A DNA stretch of 64,000 nt. Source: Iris pallida (taxonomy: Eukaryota > Streptophyta > Magnoliopsida > Asparagales > Iridaceae). Below the pieces are notes generated by a model. The model saw only the letters and a list, made by a program, of their open reading frames with translations. It was not told the origin of the DNA and ran no database searches. The stretch lies in contig JANAVB010023996.1 of NCBI GenBank assembly GCA_029216955.1, forward strand, positions 16,498,034 to 16,562,033, read 5' to 3'. Below are positions 43,262 to 55,198 of this stretch, piece by piece (positions within the stretch are counted from its first letter, which is position 1; the number at the start of each line of letters is the position of its first letter). The position numbers and the translations under genes are program-made.

Positions 43262-44383
43262 TCAGAAATCATCATCCTCATCCTTATCGGCTGTAGTGCC
43301 AGCATGTCCAGATAGACCAGCACCAGAAGTGCCAGCTCCAGAAGGATGCGGAGTAGCACCAGATGTACGATACCAATCGTATGCATTTCCTGGCTGGAAC
43401 ATAGAGTGGACCGCCTCATCGTCAATGCGGTAGCCAGATACAGAAGGCTCTCGAGGTAGAGAGCTAGCAGAGTGATCCGTTTGTACAAATCTCAGATCGG
43501 CAAAGGAGTTGGCAATAGCCTGAAATTGAGTCACGTCACGAAACTCATGTTCCCTGAAAGTATCAACGAAGAATGACTGCAGATCTGATAGATGATGGTG
43601 AATAACCTCAAAGGTCATATGTTAAGACTGAGGAGGACCAGGTGTTGTGGGAGTAGGTGCAGGAGGAGCAGGTACAGTAGGTAGAGGAACAGTGGCAATG
43701 CTGCGATGAGAGAGTTTGAGGAACTTAGGCTCAGGGTCCAGAGCACAAGTGGATAAGTCAATATTGAATCTCTGAAAGATGCGTGGGAGGATCATCGCAT
43801 AATAGAGGTTGCGGTCTCTTTCGCGATATCTACCCATCATCTGAATAATAGTCTTAGGGACAGAAAAAAGATATCCCCTTAAGAATGTGATATAAAACAG
43901 AAAGCTCAAGTGCAGTCACATCATCTTTTGAAGTGGATTTTAGAAGTAGAGTGGAATAGATGATGCATTGTAATTCGTACTAAAACAAGTTAGCAATTCA
44001 TCATTGAACTCGATATCTATTCCACCGACACGAGTTCTCACGGTAAAAGTGTCTAACACGAAATTACAGTAAAATATTCTAATGGCATTAGTAGCTATAG
44101 GGAATTATAAAGTAGCAAAGTGATGTAACCCTAATTCCCCAAAGTAAGGACGATTGTCATGAAATATAGTCCATTTGATCGGAGATCCGGTACAAATAGT
44201 ACGCATAATGAAGTCGGCATACCAAAGTAGGGCTTGGTCGGGAGTTTTGAAATAAAACTCGTCCGATGCACTGTCATCCGATTGGACCGGAGAAAAAAGG
44301 GAATCCGTATGCGGATCAGAAGACGATGCCTCTTCACTGTCATTGGTCTTCTTCCTCTTAAATGGATTGAATTTCTTAGGCAT
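43262..44383 (-). pseudogene. Extra ORF downstream of pol in element G (env-like position)
   Basis: Three open pieces (44383-44105, 43909-43622, 43618-43262) lie in one frame of about 374 codons broken by TAA, TGA and a local frame slip near 43900-43940. Start MPKKFNPFKRKK is basic, followed by a Ser/Asp-rich part; the middle has AIRIFYCNFVLDTFTVRTRV and GGIDIEFNDELLTC, like the putative plant transposon protein domain carried by other plant repeats (recollection, not searched). PPAPTPTTPGPP is a Pro-rich linker; the end is acidic (DKDEDDDF). No clear signal peptide or membrane helix, so a fusion protein role is not supported. Confidence 0.65.
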
Positions 44384-45030
44384 TCTATCCCAAAAACTAA
44401 AAACCCTAATAATTTGAAAGTAGAGGAGAGAAGGAATTATACCTTCCGAGAATCAAGTATGCTGTAGAGGACGAGATTCTTCGCACGAATCTAAATTTTG
44501 GACGAAGTTCTCCACGTGGATTAGAAGAAGGAAGGTGGAGAAGAGCTAGGGTTTTCGGGGCTCGGCTGCTGCTGTTTTGATGAGGTTTGGAAGAATGAAG
44601 AAGAAGGAGCCTCGAGTTCTGACTGGTACATATATATATCCAGCAGAACTCTGGCCGAATTCAGACCGAACTCGGACAGAATTCGCCAAGGGTTGCCTGG
44701 CAATATATATATAAACAAAATTTTGTGGGGCCACATCTTTTTCATCAATTCGTTTCAAATGTTTAATTCAGAGTTTAGTAATTTTAAATTTCAAATAATA
44801 CTATTAATATTATTTTATAAATTAATATTCTTTACTCAACATCTGTCTCAAATTAGCTGTAAGAGTACTGTCCTAGCTAACGGAGGTTCACCGGGGAACT
44901 CTTAAATACCGTTTCGCTTCCACCGTAGTCGTGGTGACAGACATACTCTTTTTAGGCTTGTCTCGAAAATAGTTTTTGAGTATTGAATAAACAATTAATA
45001 AAATAAAATTAATTAATATTATTGACATCT
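44384..45030 (-). other. Spacer between RNase H and extra ORF of G
   Basis: Contains three GAACTC-GGCC-type repeats at 44640-44690, like those of the LTR, and a TATATATATA run at 44626-44637 that could be a promoter for the extra ORF (inference). Confidence 0.5.
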
Positions 45031-45899
45031 AAAATTCCTAATTCTCGACGTAAATAATTGAAACGATCTTCCGCTAGAGATTTTATGAGTATGTCAGCTA
45101 ATTAATTTTGCGTGTCTATGTATACAAGGTCTATATCTCTATTTTGTTGATGATCTCTAAGAAAGTGATGTCGAATCTCGATATGTTTAGTACGAGAGTG
45201 ACATACTGAATTCTTAGTCAAATTAATAGAACTAGTGTTGTCACAGAAAATGGGTATGTGTGTAAAATATAATCCATAGTCTTCTAAAGTTTGCTTCATC
45301 TACAAAATTTGTGCACAACAATGTCCTGCGGCGATATACTCAGCCTCGATTGTTGATAATACGACAAAATTTTGCTTTTTGCTAAACCAAAAGACTAGAG
45401 ATTTTTCTAGAAAATGACATGTATCGCTGGTACTTTTTCTATCTACTTTGCATCCGCCAAAATCAGCATCAGAATAAACGGTTTGGTCAAATGACATGGT
45501 TTTGGGATACCATAAGCCGACAGAAGAAGTACCTTTAAGGTATCGAAAGATACGCTTAACTGCGCACAGATGTGATTCCTTAGGATTGGCTTGAAAACGT
45601 GCACACAAGCAAACACTAAACATAATGTATGGTCGACTAGCAGTTAAATACAGTAAGCTACCGATCATACCTCGATACTTATGTATGTCGACGGGTTTGT
45701 CTTGTTCATCAATATCGAGCTTGGTTGAAGTCGCCATTAGAGTGCTAAGTGGCTTGACTGCTTCCAGGTCGAACTTCTTTAATAGATCCTTTGTGTACTT
45801 TGCTTGATTTATGAACGTCCTATTGTTGGTTTGTTTGATTTGCAGTCCAAGAAAGAATTTTAGCTCTCCCATCATGCTCATCTCAAACTCATTCTGCAT
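45031..45899 (-). pseudogene. RT end and RNase H of element G
   Basis: MSMMGELKFFLGLQIKQTNN, FINQAKYTKDLLKKFDLEAV, YRGMIGSLLYLTASRPYIMF (RPDIMF expected), FQANPKESHLCAVKRIFRYL; RNase H: VYSDADFGGCKVDRKSTSDT, FVVLSTIEAEYIAAGHCCAQ, TAG for Trp at about 45297, DNTSSINLTKNSVCHSRTKH, IEIRHHFLRDHQQNRDIDLV, TAA for Gln, LADILIKSLAEDRF. Confidence 0.9.
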
Positions 45900-46349
45900 A
45901 CAGTTTAAAAATTCTTGACAAAGAGATTCATCAGTAGATCAAAAAATAATATCATCTACATAGACTTTAATCAAAAGAATGTTATTATTCAAAGACTTTA
46001 TAAATAGTGTAGTGTCAACCTTTCCCTTTGAAAAACCGTTATCAAGTAGAAAAGAGCTTAGACGATCATACCAAGCACGAGGGGCTTGTTTTAAACCGTA
46101 TAAGGCTTTTTTCAACTTGAAAACATATTCAGGATATTTAAAATCAATAAAACCGGGAGGTTGAGCTACATATACTTCTTCTTTTATAAAACCATTCAAA
46201 AATGAGCTTTTGACATCCATTTGAAATAATTAAAAATTATGAAAATATGCAAATGCACATAACATGCGAATGGATTCTAATCTCGTAACTGGGGCGTAAG
46301 TCTCATCGTAGTCGATACCTTCTTCTTGATTGTATCCTTGAGCTACGAG
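45900..46349 (-). pseudogene. Reverse transcriptase of element G (palm and fingers)
   Basis: [94 protein letters not shown] then TGA. Catalytic YVDD is intact. Confidence 0.9.
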
Positions 46350-47396
46350 TCAAGCCTTATTACGAGTCACTAAACCATTCTCGTTTATTTTGTTTCGAAA
46401 TACCCATCGGGTGCCAATGATCGGATGATCAATGGGCTTGGGAACAAGTTCCCAAACTTGATTCCATTCGAATTGGTTTAATTCCTCTTGCATAGCATCT
46501 AACCAAAAATTATCACTACATGCTTCTTCAATATTTTTGCGTTCAAACTGTGAAACAAAAGCAACACAAGAAGCTATATCTTTATTAGAGGAACGAGTAC
46601 TTACACCCTTGGTAATCTTACCAATTACCAAGTCCTTTGGATGATCTGCCAAGAATCTCATCGCTTTAGGTGTAGCCTCAGGATTGCTGGATCCTGCTTC
46701 TTTGCTTGAAGACTCATCTGGTGTTTGGTGTGAAGGTTCTGCATCTTTGTGTGAAAGTTTTGCAGTAGTTGTACTTGGTGTGATTACGTCTTCATTGTCG
46801 TCATCATCTAAGTGTTGATTTAGCTCATCAAACTTGACATTGATTGATTCTTCGATGATCATGGTTCTTTTGTTGAAGACTCTGTACCCTTTGCTCTTTG
46901 CTACATAACCTAAAAATATACCTTCATCGGCATTTTTATTAAATTTACTCAGATTGTCTTTAGTATTAAGAATAAAGCATTTACAACCAAAAATCTTGAA
47001 ATATGAAATATTGGGTGTTCTATCAAACCATAGTTCATAGGGAGTCTTATTTGATATAGGTCGAATTAGAACCCTATTGAGAATATAGCACGCTGTATTG
47101 ACAGTTTCAGCCCAAAAGTATCTAGGTAGACTAAACTGGTTTAACATTACTCTAGCCATTTCAGATAGAGTTCGGTTCTTACGTTCCACAACTCTATTTT
47201 GTTGTGGAGTCCTAGGGCAAGAGAATTCATGCAGATAACCGTGTGTGTCACAAAATTGCTTGAATTATGTATTCTCAAATTCGCCGCCATGATCACTACG
47301 AATGCGAGTAATCATGAACCATTTTTCATTCTGTACTTTCTTGCAACAGGTGATGAATTCTGATAATGCATCATTCTTGCGTGCAAGAAAATAAAC
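46350..47396 (-). pseudogene. Integrase (core end and C-terminus) of element G
   Basis: Core after a TGA for Trp: VYFLARKNDALSEF, ITRIRSDHGGEFENT, TAA, FKQFCDTHGYLHEFSCPRTP, RVVERKNRTLSEMARVMLNQ, FWAETVNTACYILNRVLIRP, GCKCFILNTKDNLSKFNKNA, DEGIFLGYVAKSKGYRVFNK. The following acidic linker ends with the RT entry WNQVWELVPKP. Confidence 0.9.
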
Positions 47397-48084
47397 TCAT
47401 ATATATCTAGAAAAATCATCTATAATGATAAATGCATATAACTTACCACCTAGGCTAGCAATTCTACTTGGTCCAAATAAGTCCATATACAATAGTTGTA
47501 GAGGTCTAGTGGTACTTACAGCGTTCTTGGATTTAAATGTGGATCGGGTAGCTTTGTTCTTTTCACATTCACTACATACCATATCCTTCTTGAAAGATAT
47601 GTCCGGTAAGCCGCGTACCAACTTTTTTGTAGATAGTCTAGAAATTATATCCATGTTTGTATGACAGAGTCTCATATGCCATAGTTGACTCTCAATGCTT
47701 TTGGCCATCAAAAATCTACCTGCTTTGTTAGCATCTTCCAACAAATAGAAAACATATATGTTGTCTTCCCTGATACCTTCAAAGATAGTACTACCAGTTG
47801 AACTATCAACTATAGTACATTTGTCTTTGACGAAGTTAATGCCATAACCATGATCAGCTAAATGGCTTATGTAGAGCAGATTATGTTTTAACTCGATAAC
47901 TAGACAGACATCTTTAATCACAGGATAGGGAGCCTTACCAATGTCACCGATACCGATTATGTACCCTCTTAAATTATTACCGAAGGAGACATATCCTTCT
48001 TTATCCTTCTCCGACAGTGTTACGAATAATGAAGCATCACCGGTCATGTGCCGTGAACAACCGCTGTCGAAGATCCATTTGCTC
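47397..48084 (-). pseudogene. Protease end and integrase N-terminus of element G
   Basis: KWIFDSGCSRHMTGDASLF is the protease site; DVCLVIELKHNLLYISHLAD follows; LWHMRLCHTNMDIISRLSTK and CSECEKNKATRSTF are the IN zinc motif (H..H, C..C); LLYMDLFGPSRIASLGGKLY and AFIIIDDFSRYI open the core. pol is one base out of frame with gag around 48085-48110. Confidence 0.9.
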
Positions 48085-49935
48085 CTAGCATGTGAAGGGC
48101 GTTCTACCTATAAAACAATTTGTAGATGAAACTCTTGGTACCCATTTCTTGTAGGGTCCTGACTGGTTAGTTTTTGGTATCCATGCATAAAAATTTAAAT
48201 CTACTAACTTTCTAATTCTACATGCAGAAGATATATAACCAATGAGGCCACAATAATGACATTTTGCATGTTGAGTGTTGAAAGTTGTGTGAGGTGCATG
48301 ATTGGTAGGTTTTGGTTTTCTAGTATAGAAGAATGCATGCATATTAGTCTTCTTGGGCATAGTTTTGGTATGGTTTGGTCTGACAATGTTGGGCGTGTTC
48401 CGATGATTCGGTAATTGACACGTGTTAGAATAGGAAGCAACAACATCAGGCCGTTTTCCTAAATTAATTTCCAATTTTTAGGAAGTATCATATAATCTAG
48501 AATAGTCAGATGTAAGTGATTCTAATCTGACTTGTGCACACTGGAGACTCTTTCTATCCTTAGATAGGTCTTCCTTTAACTGGATAATAGTTTGGTCTTT
48601 TTCTTTGGATAGCTTAACAGTTTCGTGTAATAATAACTTAATTGAAAAAAGCTCACCAGACTCATTTGAAGAGTCATTATTTCTAACATGATCTAGTTAG
48701 TCGATAAGTCTTCTTATTTCATATTTGTACTCTTTGAGTACCTTCTTAGAGGTTTTATATTTACTATGCAGTTTCCTGTAATTATTTAACAGGTCACTAA
48801 AAGCCTCTCCTAGTTGCTCAAAGGTGAAATTATTATAAGGATCAAATAGAGGATTAGTGATTACCTGATCGCAAGCCATCAAGCATATATTTGCAGCATT
48901 ATCTGATTGTTCGTCTTCTGAGTCGCTGGCTTCACTTTCATGCTATATGCTTGTGTTGGCGTACTTCCTTGATGTAGATTTCTTCAGGTAGCCTTTGTCA
49001 TATTTGCTGCTTTTCTTTGATGATGATGCTGTTAGACAATCTTTCTTCATGTGTCCTTTCTTCTTGCATCCGTAGCAAATAGGATCTTCCTCGTTGTTGT
49101 TGTTGTTTCTTTCTTTTGTTCTCCTGTTAAATCTCATGAACTTCTTAAATTTTCTTACCAGAAGAGCTTGATCTTCATAGTCGGAGTCGCTGTCGTCAGA
49201 GTCATCTTCGACAGTTCTTCTATGTTGAGCCTTGAGAGCGATCGACTTCTCTGACTTCTTCTTTGGTGTATCATCTTCAAAGTCTTGAAGTTCTAACTCG
49301 TGAGTGAGTAGCTTACCCATGAGTGTTTCCAGAGACATTGTTGAGAGGTCGTTTCCTTCAATGATTGTTGTAGCCTTTGGAATCCAGTTCTTTGTGAGAG
49401 CTCGTAGAAGTTTGTGAATCTTCTCATGGTTACTATAATCCTTGCCTAGTGAAGACAAAGGATTTATAATATCCAAAAATCTTGTAAACATCTGAGTGAC
49501 TGATTCACTTGGCTTTATTTTGAACGCCTCATACTCCTGAGTAAGTCTGCTGATCTTTGACTTCTTGACTTGTGTTGTTCCTTCGTGGGTTACTTCGAGA
49601 AGTTTCTACACTTTATTTGATGTTGTGCAGGTAGACACCCTGTTGAATTCAGTTCTGTCTAAAGCACAAAATAAATCGTTAATAGCACATGCGTCAAGAC
49701 TGGCCTTTTTCTTTTCATCCTCTGTATATTTGTCATGGGGTTTTTCAACTAAAACCCCATCAACATTAATACGAGGGGGCTTTTTGTAGCTATCAATAAC
49801 TACAGACCATAAGTCAAAATCAAGAGATTTCAGAAAGAAACTCATGCGTGTTTTCCAATAAGTGTAGTTTGTGCCGTAAAACAGTGGGGTTCTGTTTGTG
49901 GCTTGGCCTTCACTTATGAATTTCACAGTTACCAT
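48085..49935 (-). pseudogene. gag: Gag of element G, two zinc knuckles
   Basis: Starts MVTVKFISEGQATNRTPLFY, GTNYTYWKTRMSFFLKSLD; TAG for Trp after TSNKV (about 49605); MFTRFLDIINPLSSLGKDYS, LLRALTKNWIPKATTIIEGN; first knuckle CYGCKKKGHMKKDC; TAG after ANTSI; a long coiled-coil-like stretch (48882-48480, LYDTS end); second knuckle CHYCGLIGYISSAC with His changed to Tyr. Long Gag with two knuckles fits Sirevirus. Confidence 0.88.
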
Positions 49936-50004
49936 GTGTAATACTGTGATCTATATAACAATTGAATATAACTGCAATTTTACCTTGCTTTACCTGTATA
50001 ACCC

Positions 50005-50016
50005 GCTCTGATACCA
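50005..50016 (-). other. Primer-binding site of element G (initiator Met tRNA)
   Basis: Minus strand TGGTATCAGAGC, two bases from the LTR end, the classic site. Confidence 0.92.
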
Positions 50017-50018
50017 AT

Positions 50019-50888
50019 TGTAGGAACGAAATCGTAAAGCAGAATACTCTAGAGGGGGTGAATAGAGTTGGCAGCAGAATATTGCTAATTAAAAACTCGT
50101 TAGCAGTTAGATCACAAATATAAAAATAATCACAAAATAAATGACAGTAATAAAAGAGTGATCAGAAGGAAAATACAAATACCGAGATTTATACTGATTT
50201 TTCTCTTGTGAGGACTAGTCCAGTCGGAAGAACTCTAGCTTTTAGTTGAATAGACTATTAGAAAATTCCGCAAGTTTTCATACGGAGTCCTTGCAACTTC
50301 TACAGACGCGAGCTTTGATACGAAGAACTCGACCAACTTCAATTATGAAGAGTCAATCTTCAATCAAGCCTCTGATTATAATCGCTCTGAAACTTCTAGA
50401 CTGCACCGACTTGGCAAATCGACTAGAGGATTGTAACTGGCTTGGAATTTAAAAATAAAAGATTTTTAGAAATCTTTGGAAGTAATATAAGCTTTAGAAG
50501 AGAAGAGATTGAAAGTGAATTGGTGATTTGAAATGATCGAAATCCTTCTCTATTTATAGTTTTTCCAAAGGCAGAACTCTGACAGAATTCGGACAGAACT
50601 CTTTGTAACCAACCGCAACTGAAGGAAGACCAAGTTCAAAATCAAATGTTCACATAACGTTCAACTTGGCCGAACTCTGGCCGAACTCTGGACGAACTCT
50701 GGCCGAGTTCTGTCAGGGTTAGGTCAGTTGATTATGTGAAAAAATAAATTTTGGCTTTTTTAAAAGTCCTTCAGAAGCTTTTTGTAAAAATAGGTATTTT
50801 TCAAAAATATAGGTTATTTTTAAAGAGATAGAGCAGTTTTGAAAAAGTTTTCGGATAGCCTATTTTCTAGTACGACTTGGTGTACAAT
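50019..50888 (-). repeat. 5' LTR of element G, larger part
   Basis: Matches 41609-42490 with scattered substitutions. GAACTCTGGCC-type repeats at 50571-50600 and 50668-50716. E entered after acaat (50884-50888). The rest of the LTR is 60244-60456. Confidence 0.94.
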
Positions 50889-53800
50889 TGTAACACCCAG
50901 TTTTCCAAATGAGGATAATTTTGAAATTTTATAATTATAATTATTATTTATTGATAATTATTTCATATTATGATTTTTGGTGATTTTTAATCATTTTTAA
51001 ACTATTTAAAATTATGACTTGTGATTTTGACATTTTACTATTGTTTGATTTTAATTTCGAGGAATTTGTCACCCCCAGTTTTTAGAAATAGGAGTATTTT
51101 TGTCATTTTACATTTTTGAATATTTTTAAAATTTATTTTATTATTTATGATATTGTTTTGGGGTTATTTGAGTCGGGTTCGAATTTCAACTCAATCCGAC
51201 TTGAAACGGGGACCCGGGGGTAGTATTGACTTTAGTAGACCCACACATTAGTTAGCCATGGCCCACATGATAGAAATATTTTAGTTAGAGATTAGACTAA
51301 TTATTATGGATAAGGTTAGTGTGATTAGAGACTTTAGAATGACTAATTTAGCCCCAACCAATTAGCCATTTCCTAATTCTAATAGAATAGGTTAGTAGGG
51401 GCATTTTGGACCTTACCATAATAGGACAAATAGCCCCATAAGGCCAGCCACTTTGGGAGAGGATAGGCTCAAGTTCATTTCATTATTCTCATCCACACTC
51501 TCTCTCTTGTTCTTCCCCAAATTTCTAGAGAGCAATCCCTAGCAATTTTTCTACCAAATCCTTCCATTTCGCCACCAAATCTTCTTCTTTCCTTCTCCAT
51601 TCTAGCCAAGGAGGAAGCTACCCAAGTTTGGGAGGATTCGGAGCTCGTTCTTATACTGTTGGAATCTCTACGTGTCGGTGTCGCTACGGGAAGGCTTTTC
51701 TTCGATTCGATCTACCGGGAGGTATAAATCCCTTCTCATTTTCATTTCCTCATGCATATAGTTCTATTTTGAACCCATAGGAATGACCCCCATGGTTGTA
51801 TCTCCATTTGTGTCTATTTCGTGTCCATTTGGAGGTCATAGGAGTGTCCTTTGTGTTGTGGTTGTGTCCATGTGGGAAAACCCCAAATTTGGACACACTA
51901 TGTGTTGTTGTTATGTATGAATAAATTATTAAATGTTTAATCTCATATTTTTGTATTGGAGATGTGTTCTATAGTGTCTCATATATATATATTAGTGTAG
52001 AGAGTGACTTCTTGATATATTATGATATATACTTGTGTTTCTTTTGTCTCAAACTACCTAAATTCGTCATAATTTTTATCCACGTTTTTAGTAGCTAGAG
52101 CAACTTAGAAATGTCATAACTTTTAGCTCATAACTCCAATTAATCTCCCGTTTTTTTTAAAAGAAGCGTATCGAAGTTAGATTTCCAAATATATATTTTA
52201 TTAAGACAAATTCATTCTAAAACTTTCTGTAGAATTGTTTGAGTGTCAGCTGTACGAAAGACGAACGTGTTTCGATATTTTTGCGATTCCGGGAGCTTCC
52301 GGACACGAAAATGTGATCCGTTTAAAGTTTCGGAAAGCTAACATGATGAGCTACAACATACTATAATCCTAGAATTTAGTGAAGGCCCAATTGGTATAGT
52401 ATTGATTTTAAGTAGAGGAGTGACTATACGGTATATGCATTTTGTGTAACCTATGAGCCTGTAGTATGGATATTAAATGAAAATAGAGTATGTAATGCAT
52501 GATATGTTAGATGAATGAAATATATATATATATGATATATATTCTTTTTACATTAATGTATATATATGGTTGAATGCAAGCATGTAGGAATGCAATTAAT
52601 ATAATGCATATAAGAAATACATAAATGCATGAATGAAAGAATGATATACAATGTATTCATATGTATAAAACATGTAGGTAATGCATAGATGCATGAATGA
52701 AATGAATGTTTGTAATATGTTAATATAAATACAAGTATCTAATATGCATGAATGTATGTATAATATAATACAAGTATACATGTATGTATCATGTAATGTA
52801 ATATACATGATATGTATGTATGCATGTATACAATGTAAGTATGTATGTATATATGCATTTCTATAAACTGAGTTAACCTATAACCTTTTACACACATTCA
52901 TTCATACACCCTTTGACATCATGTATCCCATGTCACATACACCTACCTATCACTAAATTTTAGAACATTAACACATCCTTTCACACATGCCAAACACACA
53001 CATACTCTCTTACTCTTTTACCTCTCTTTCTCTCTCTCTCTCTATATATATATATATGTATGTGCCTATATATATAGCTTTCATATATATATATATATAT
53101 CTATGTATATAAATATGTGAATGTGAATAATATATATACATTATATGACTAAGTTTGTGTGCCTTGTTAGCTTATGGTTTAGTTTTGTACTTGGTTTAGT
53201 AAGTGACTTAGGCTATGAGTTAGTAGCTATCTTGGATACTTGATTTGTACATACTTAGTTTGTTTAGACCTAGAATTGACTAACTAGACTAGTTGACCAT
53301 TGTTGACCCAACCCTAGCTAGGTTGACCACAGTTGACTAGAGTTGACCTAGTTTGACTTTAGAGTTGACCAAAGTTGACTTTGACCTAGATTGACTTAGA
53401 ATCATGTAGATTGTATTATAATTTCAATTACCATATAAATTGAACTCTTTATAACCTATGTTGCTATAACTAGGACTCTGTGACTCCAGTTGGCCATCTT
53501 TTCATATCAGCTGTTCAGGGTATCAGGTGAGTACATTCTCTGATCATTTCATATCCTGTTTAGAATTATTTTTCTGCTTTAAATTACTTTACTTGATACT
53601 GTCACGTTGGTCACACGGATTAGTACTATATGGATTTTTTTTATGAGATGTTATCCCCCTCGGGAGCATCGGATACTGCATGTTTTGTGCGTTTCACGAA
53701 TCATCACGTATCTCTATGCTTTCTCTGATTCATGAATCGCTTGTGACACATGTACTCTCATGTTCACAGAGCCATCATGAATCACCTTCACGTATCACTC

Positions 53801-54575
53801 ATTTTATGAGCCATGTGAAGTTTCACGAATCTTAACATAACTTGAACAGATCTTTGTGTATTGATTGGGGATGGGGTTGTAGAAATAGACATGTGAATAT
53901 TATCCAAGTAGCTGTAGTCATGAATCACTCTCTTAGTTGTAGTCATGAATCTCCTATGCCATTCACATGTTTATATTTTACTCTGACTCACTAGTCACTA
54001 TTAGTTCTCTATGTATAGTAGATATTTCTATTACAGTTCTCTCTCTGTTTACATACTGTATTTCCTTCAGTATCTATATCTTACTTTACTACATGATTAT
54101 ATTTTCTAACCTGCTATGAACTGTTGAGATGTACTGTGCTCGCTTCCGTCCTGACTGGACCTGTTGCTAAATTTTACAGATAGTCTGGAGGTTGCCTGCT
54201 AGCCTAGAGAAGACAGTAGAGATTGCATAGATAGCTAGGATTTTCTTATGGTTTATTTTCTGTTGTCTTGAGTTGTATTTATGGATTATTGTAGTTGAGT
54301 TTTGAGATGTATTCTGAGTTTGTATCTTAGACACTTAGACTTCTATCTATTATATCTCTTTGGATTTCATGTTTTATCTATCTACCATTATGCTCTACCT
54401 TAGATGTGATTGAGTTTACATTCTGCCATGTCACCCCCATTCAGGGAGTATAAACTGCTTAGCCTTATACTGTTAGATGCATGAGACCTAGGACAGCGTT
54501 CTACCGCCGACACTGCGGCGTAGGCTGGGCGTTGTTACGTTCTCGTGCCCTTACTCTAGGGTGCGGGTCGTGACA
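50889..54575 (+). repeat. 5' LTR of element E
   Basis: Starts TGTAACACCCAG; a second LTR-like start TGTCACCCCCAGTTTTTAG follows at about 51068. Transcript-leader-like text at 51480-51720 with donor-like CGGGAG|GTATAAAT. 52490-52860 is rich in ATGCATGAATGA/GTATGTA repeats; CT and TA runs at 53025-53100; donor CAG|GTGAGTACATTC at 53527; CCTGACTGGA then TTTTACAG| at 54179; hairpin 54505-54520. Confidence 0.95.
53275..53400 (+). promoter_or_regulatory. W-box array in E 5' LTR
   Basis: Eleven TTGACC/TTGACT cores in about 125 bases; copy at about 58935-59063. Confidence 0.5.
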
Positions 54576-54584
54576 CGTTTTTAG

Positions 54585-54602
54585 TGGTGGCCCATGCAGG
54601 TC
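54585..54602 (+). other. Candidate primer-binding site of element E
   Basis: TGGTGGCCCATGCAGGTC, identical to C and D. Confidence 0.45.
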
Positions 54603-54814
54603 GAGTTTATGTAGTGGTATTCGAACTAGAGTATCACTACAGCCTGCAGTAGGATTAGGATATTTTTGGAGGTACTCAATCACATTAGGAAAAACTCTTA
54701 ATTCGATTCCTTTTGTCTAAAATTGTTGTTTATTGACTTTCCTTGAATATAAACTGTTCTTCTTTGAATTTTCGCTTCATTCTCACAAATTGCTTCTTGT
54801 TTTGATCTGTCTTC

Positions 54815-55198
54815 ATGATGGTTATGAAGACACGATCTCATCGCTTCGGTTCAGGGGATACTATCGAGAGGCTGGCCACCTCTCGTCCTGTTCATCAGGA
54901 CCTTAAGACCGCAGCTTTTGTTGTGCCGACTCAGGTTGGCGTTTCTGCTACATTGGAGGTGCACCTCCGTCTGTACAGAGACTTTTTCCTTCATTTTCGG
55001 TTTCTCTCAGTAGCAGCGATTCATGCAGCATCAGCAGCAGAGATTTGTGCAGTATCAGCATCAGGCTGGAGGAAACCAGCAGGGCGAGCTATCGTCAGGA
55101 CAGTCGAGGATGCACAGACCGTTGGAGATCTTGCTGTAAGTTCCGTTCTTCTCAATTCCATTCCCGCAATTGTCTTTTATAATTACCTTGAAATTTGA
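54815..55198 (+). pseudogene. gag: Gag N-terminus fused to protease scrap, element E
   Basis: MVMKTRSHRFGSGDTIERLA matches the Gag start of C; a frame slip follows the TLE/VHL junction; GWRKPAGRAIVRTVEDAQTV and VSSVLLNSIPA resemble the region just before the protease of C (AGSIFLDSIPAYA). Capsid and zinc knuckles are deleted between. Confidence 0.7.

Noticed and set aside
52596..52808. 70-codon minus frame, identical at 58270-58482
   Set aside because: Lies in ATG-N-type simple repeat text of E's LTRs; duplicated with the LTR.
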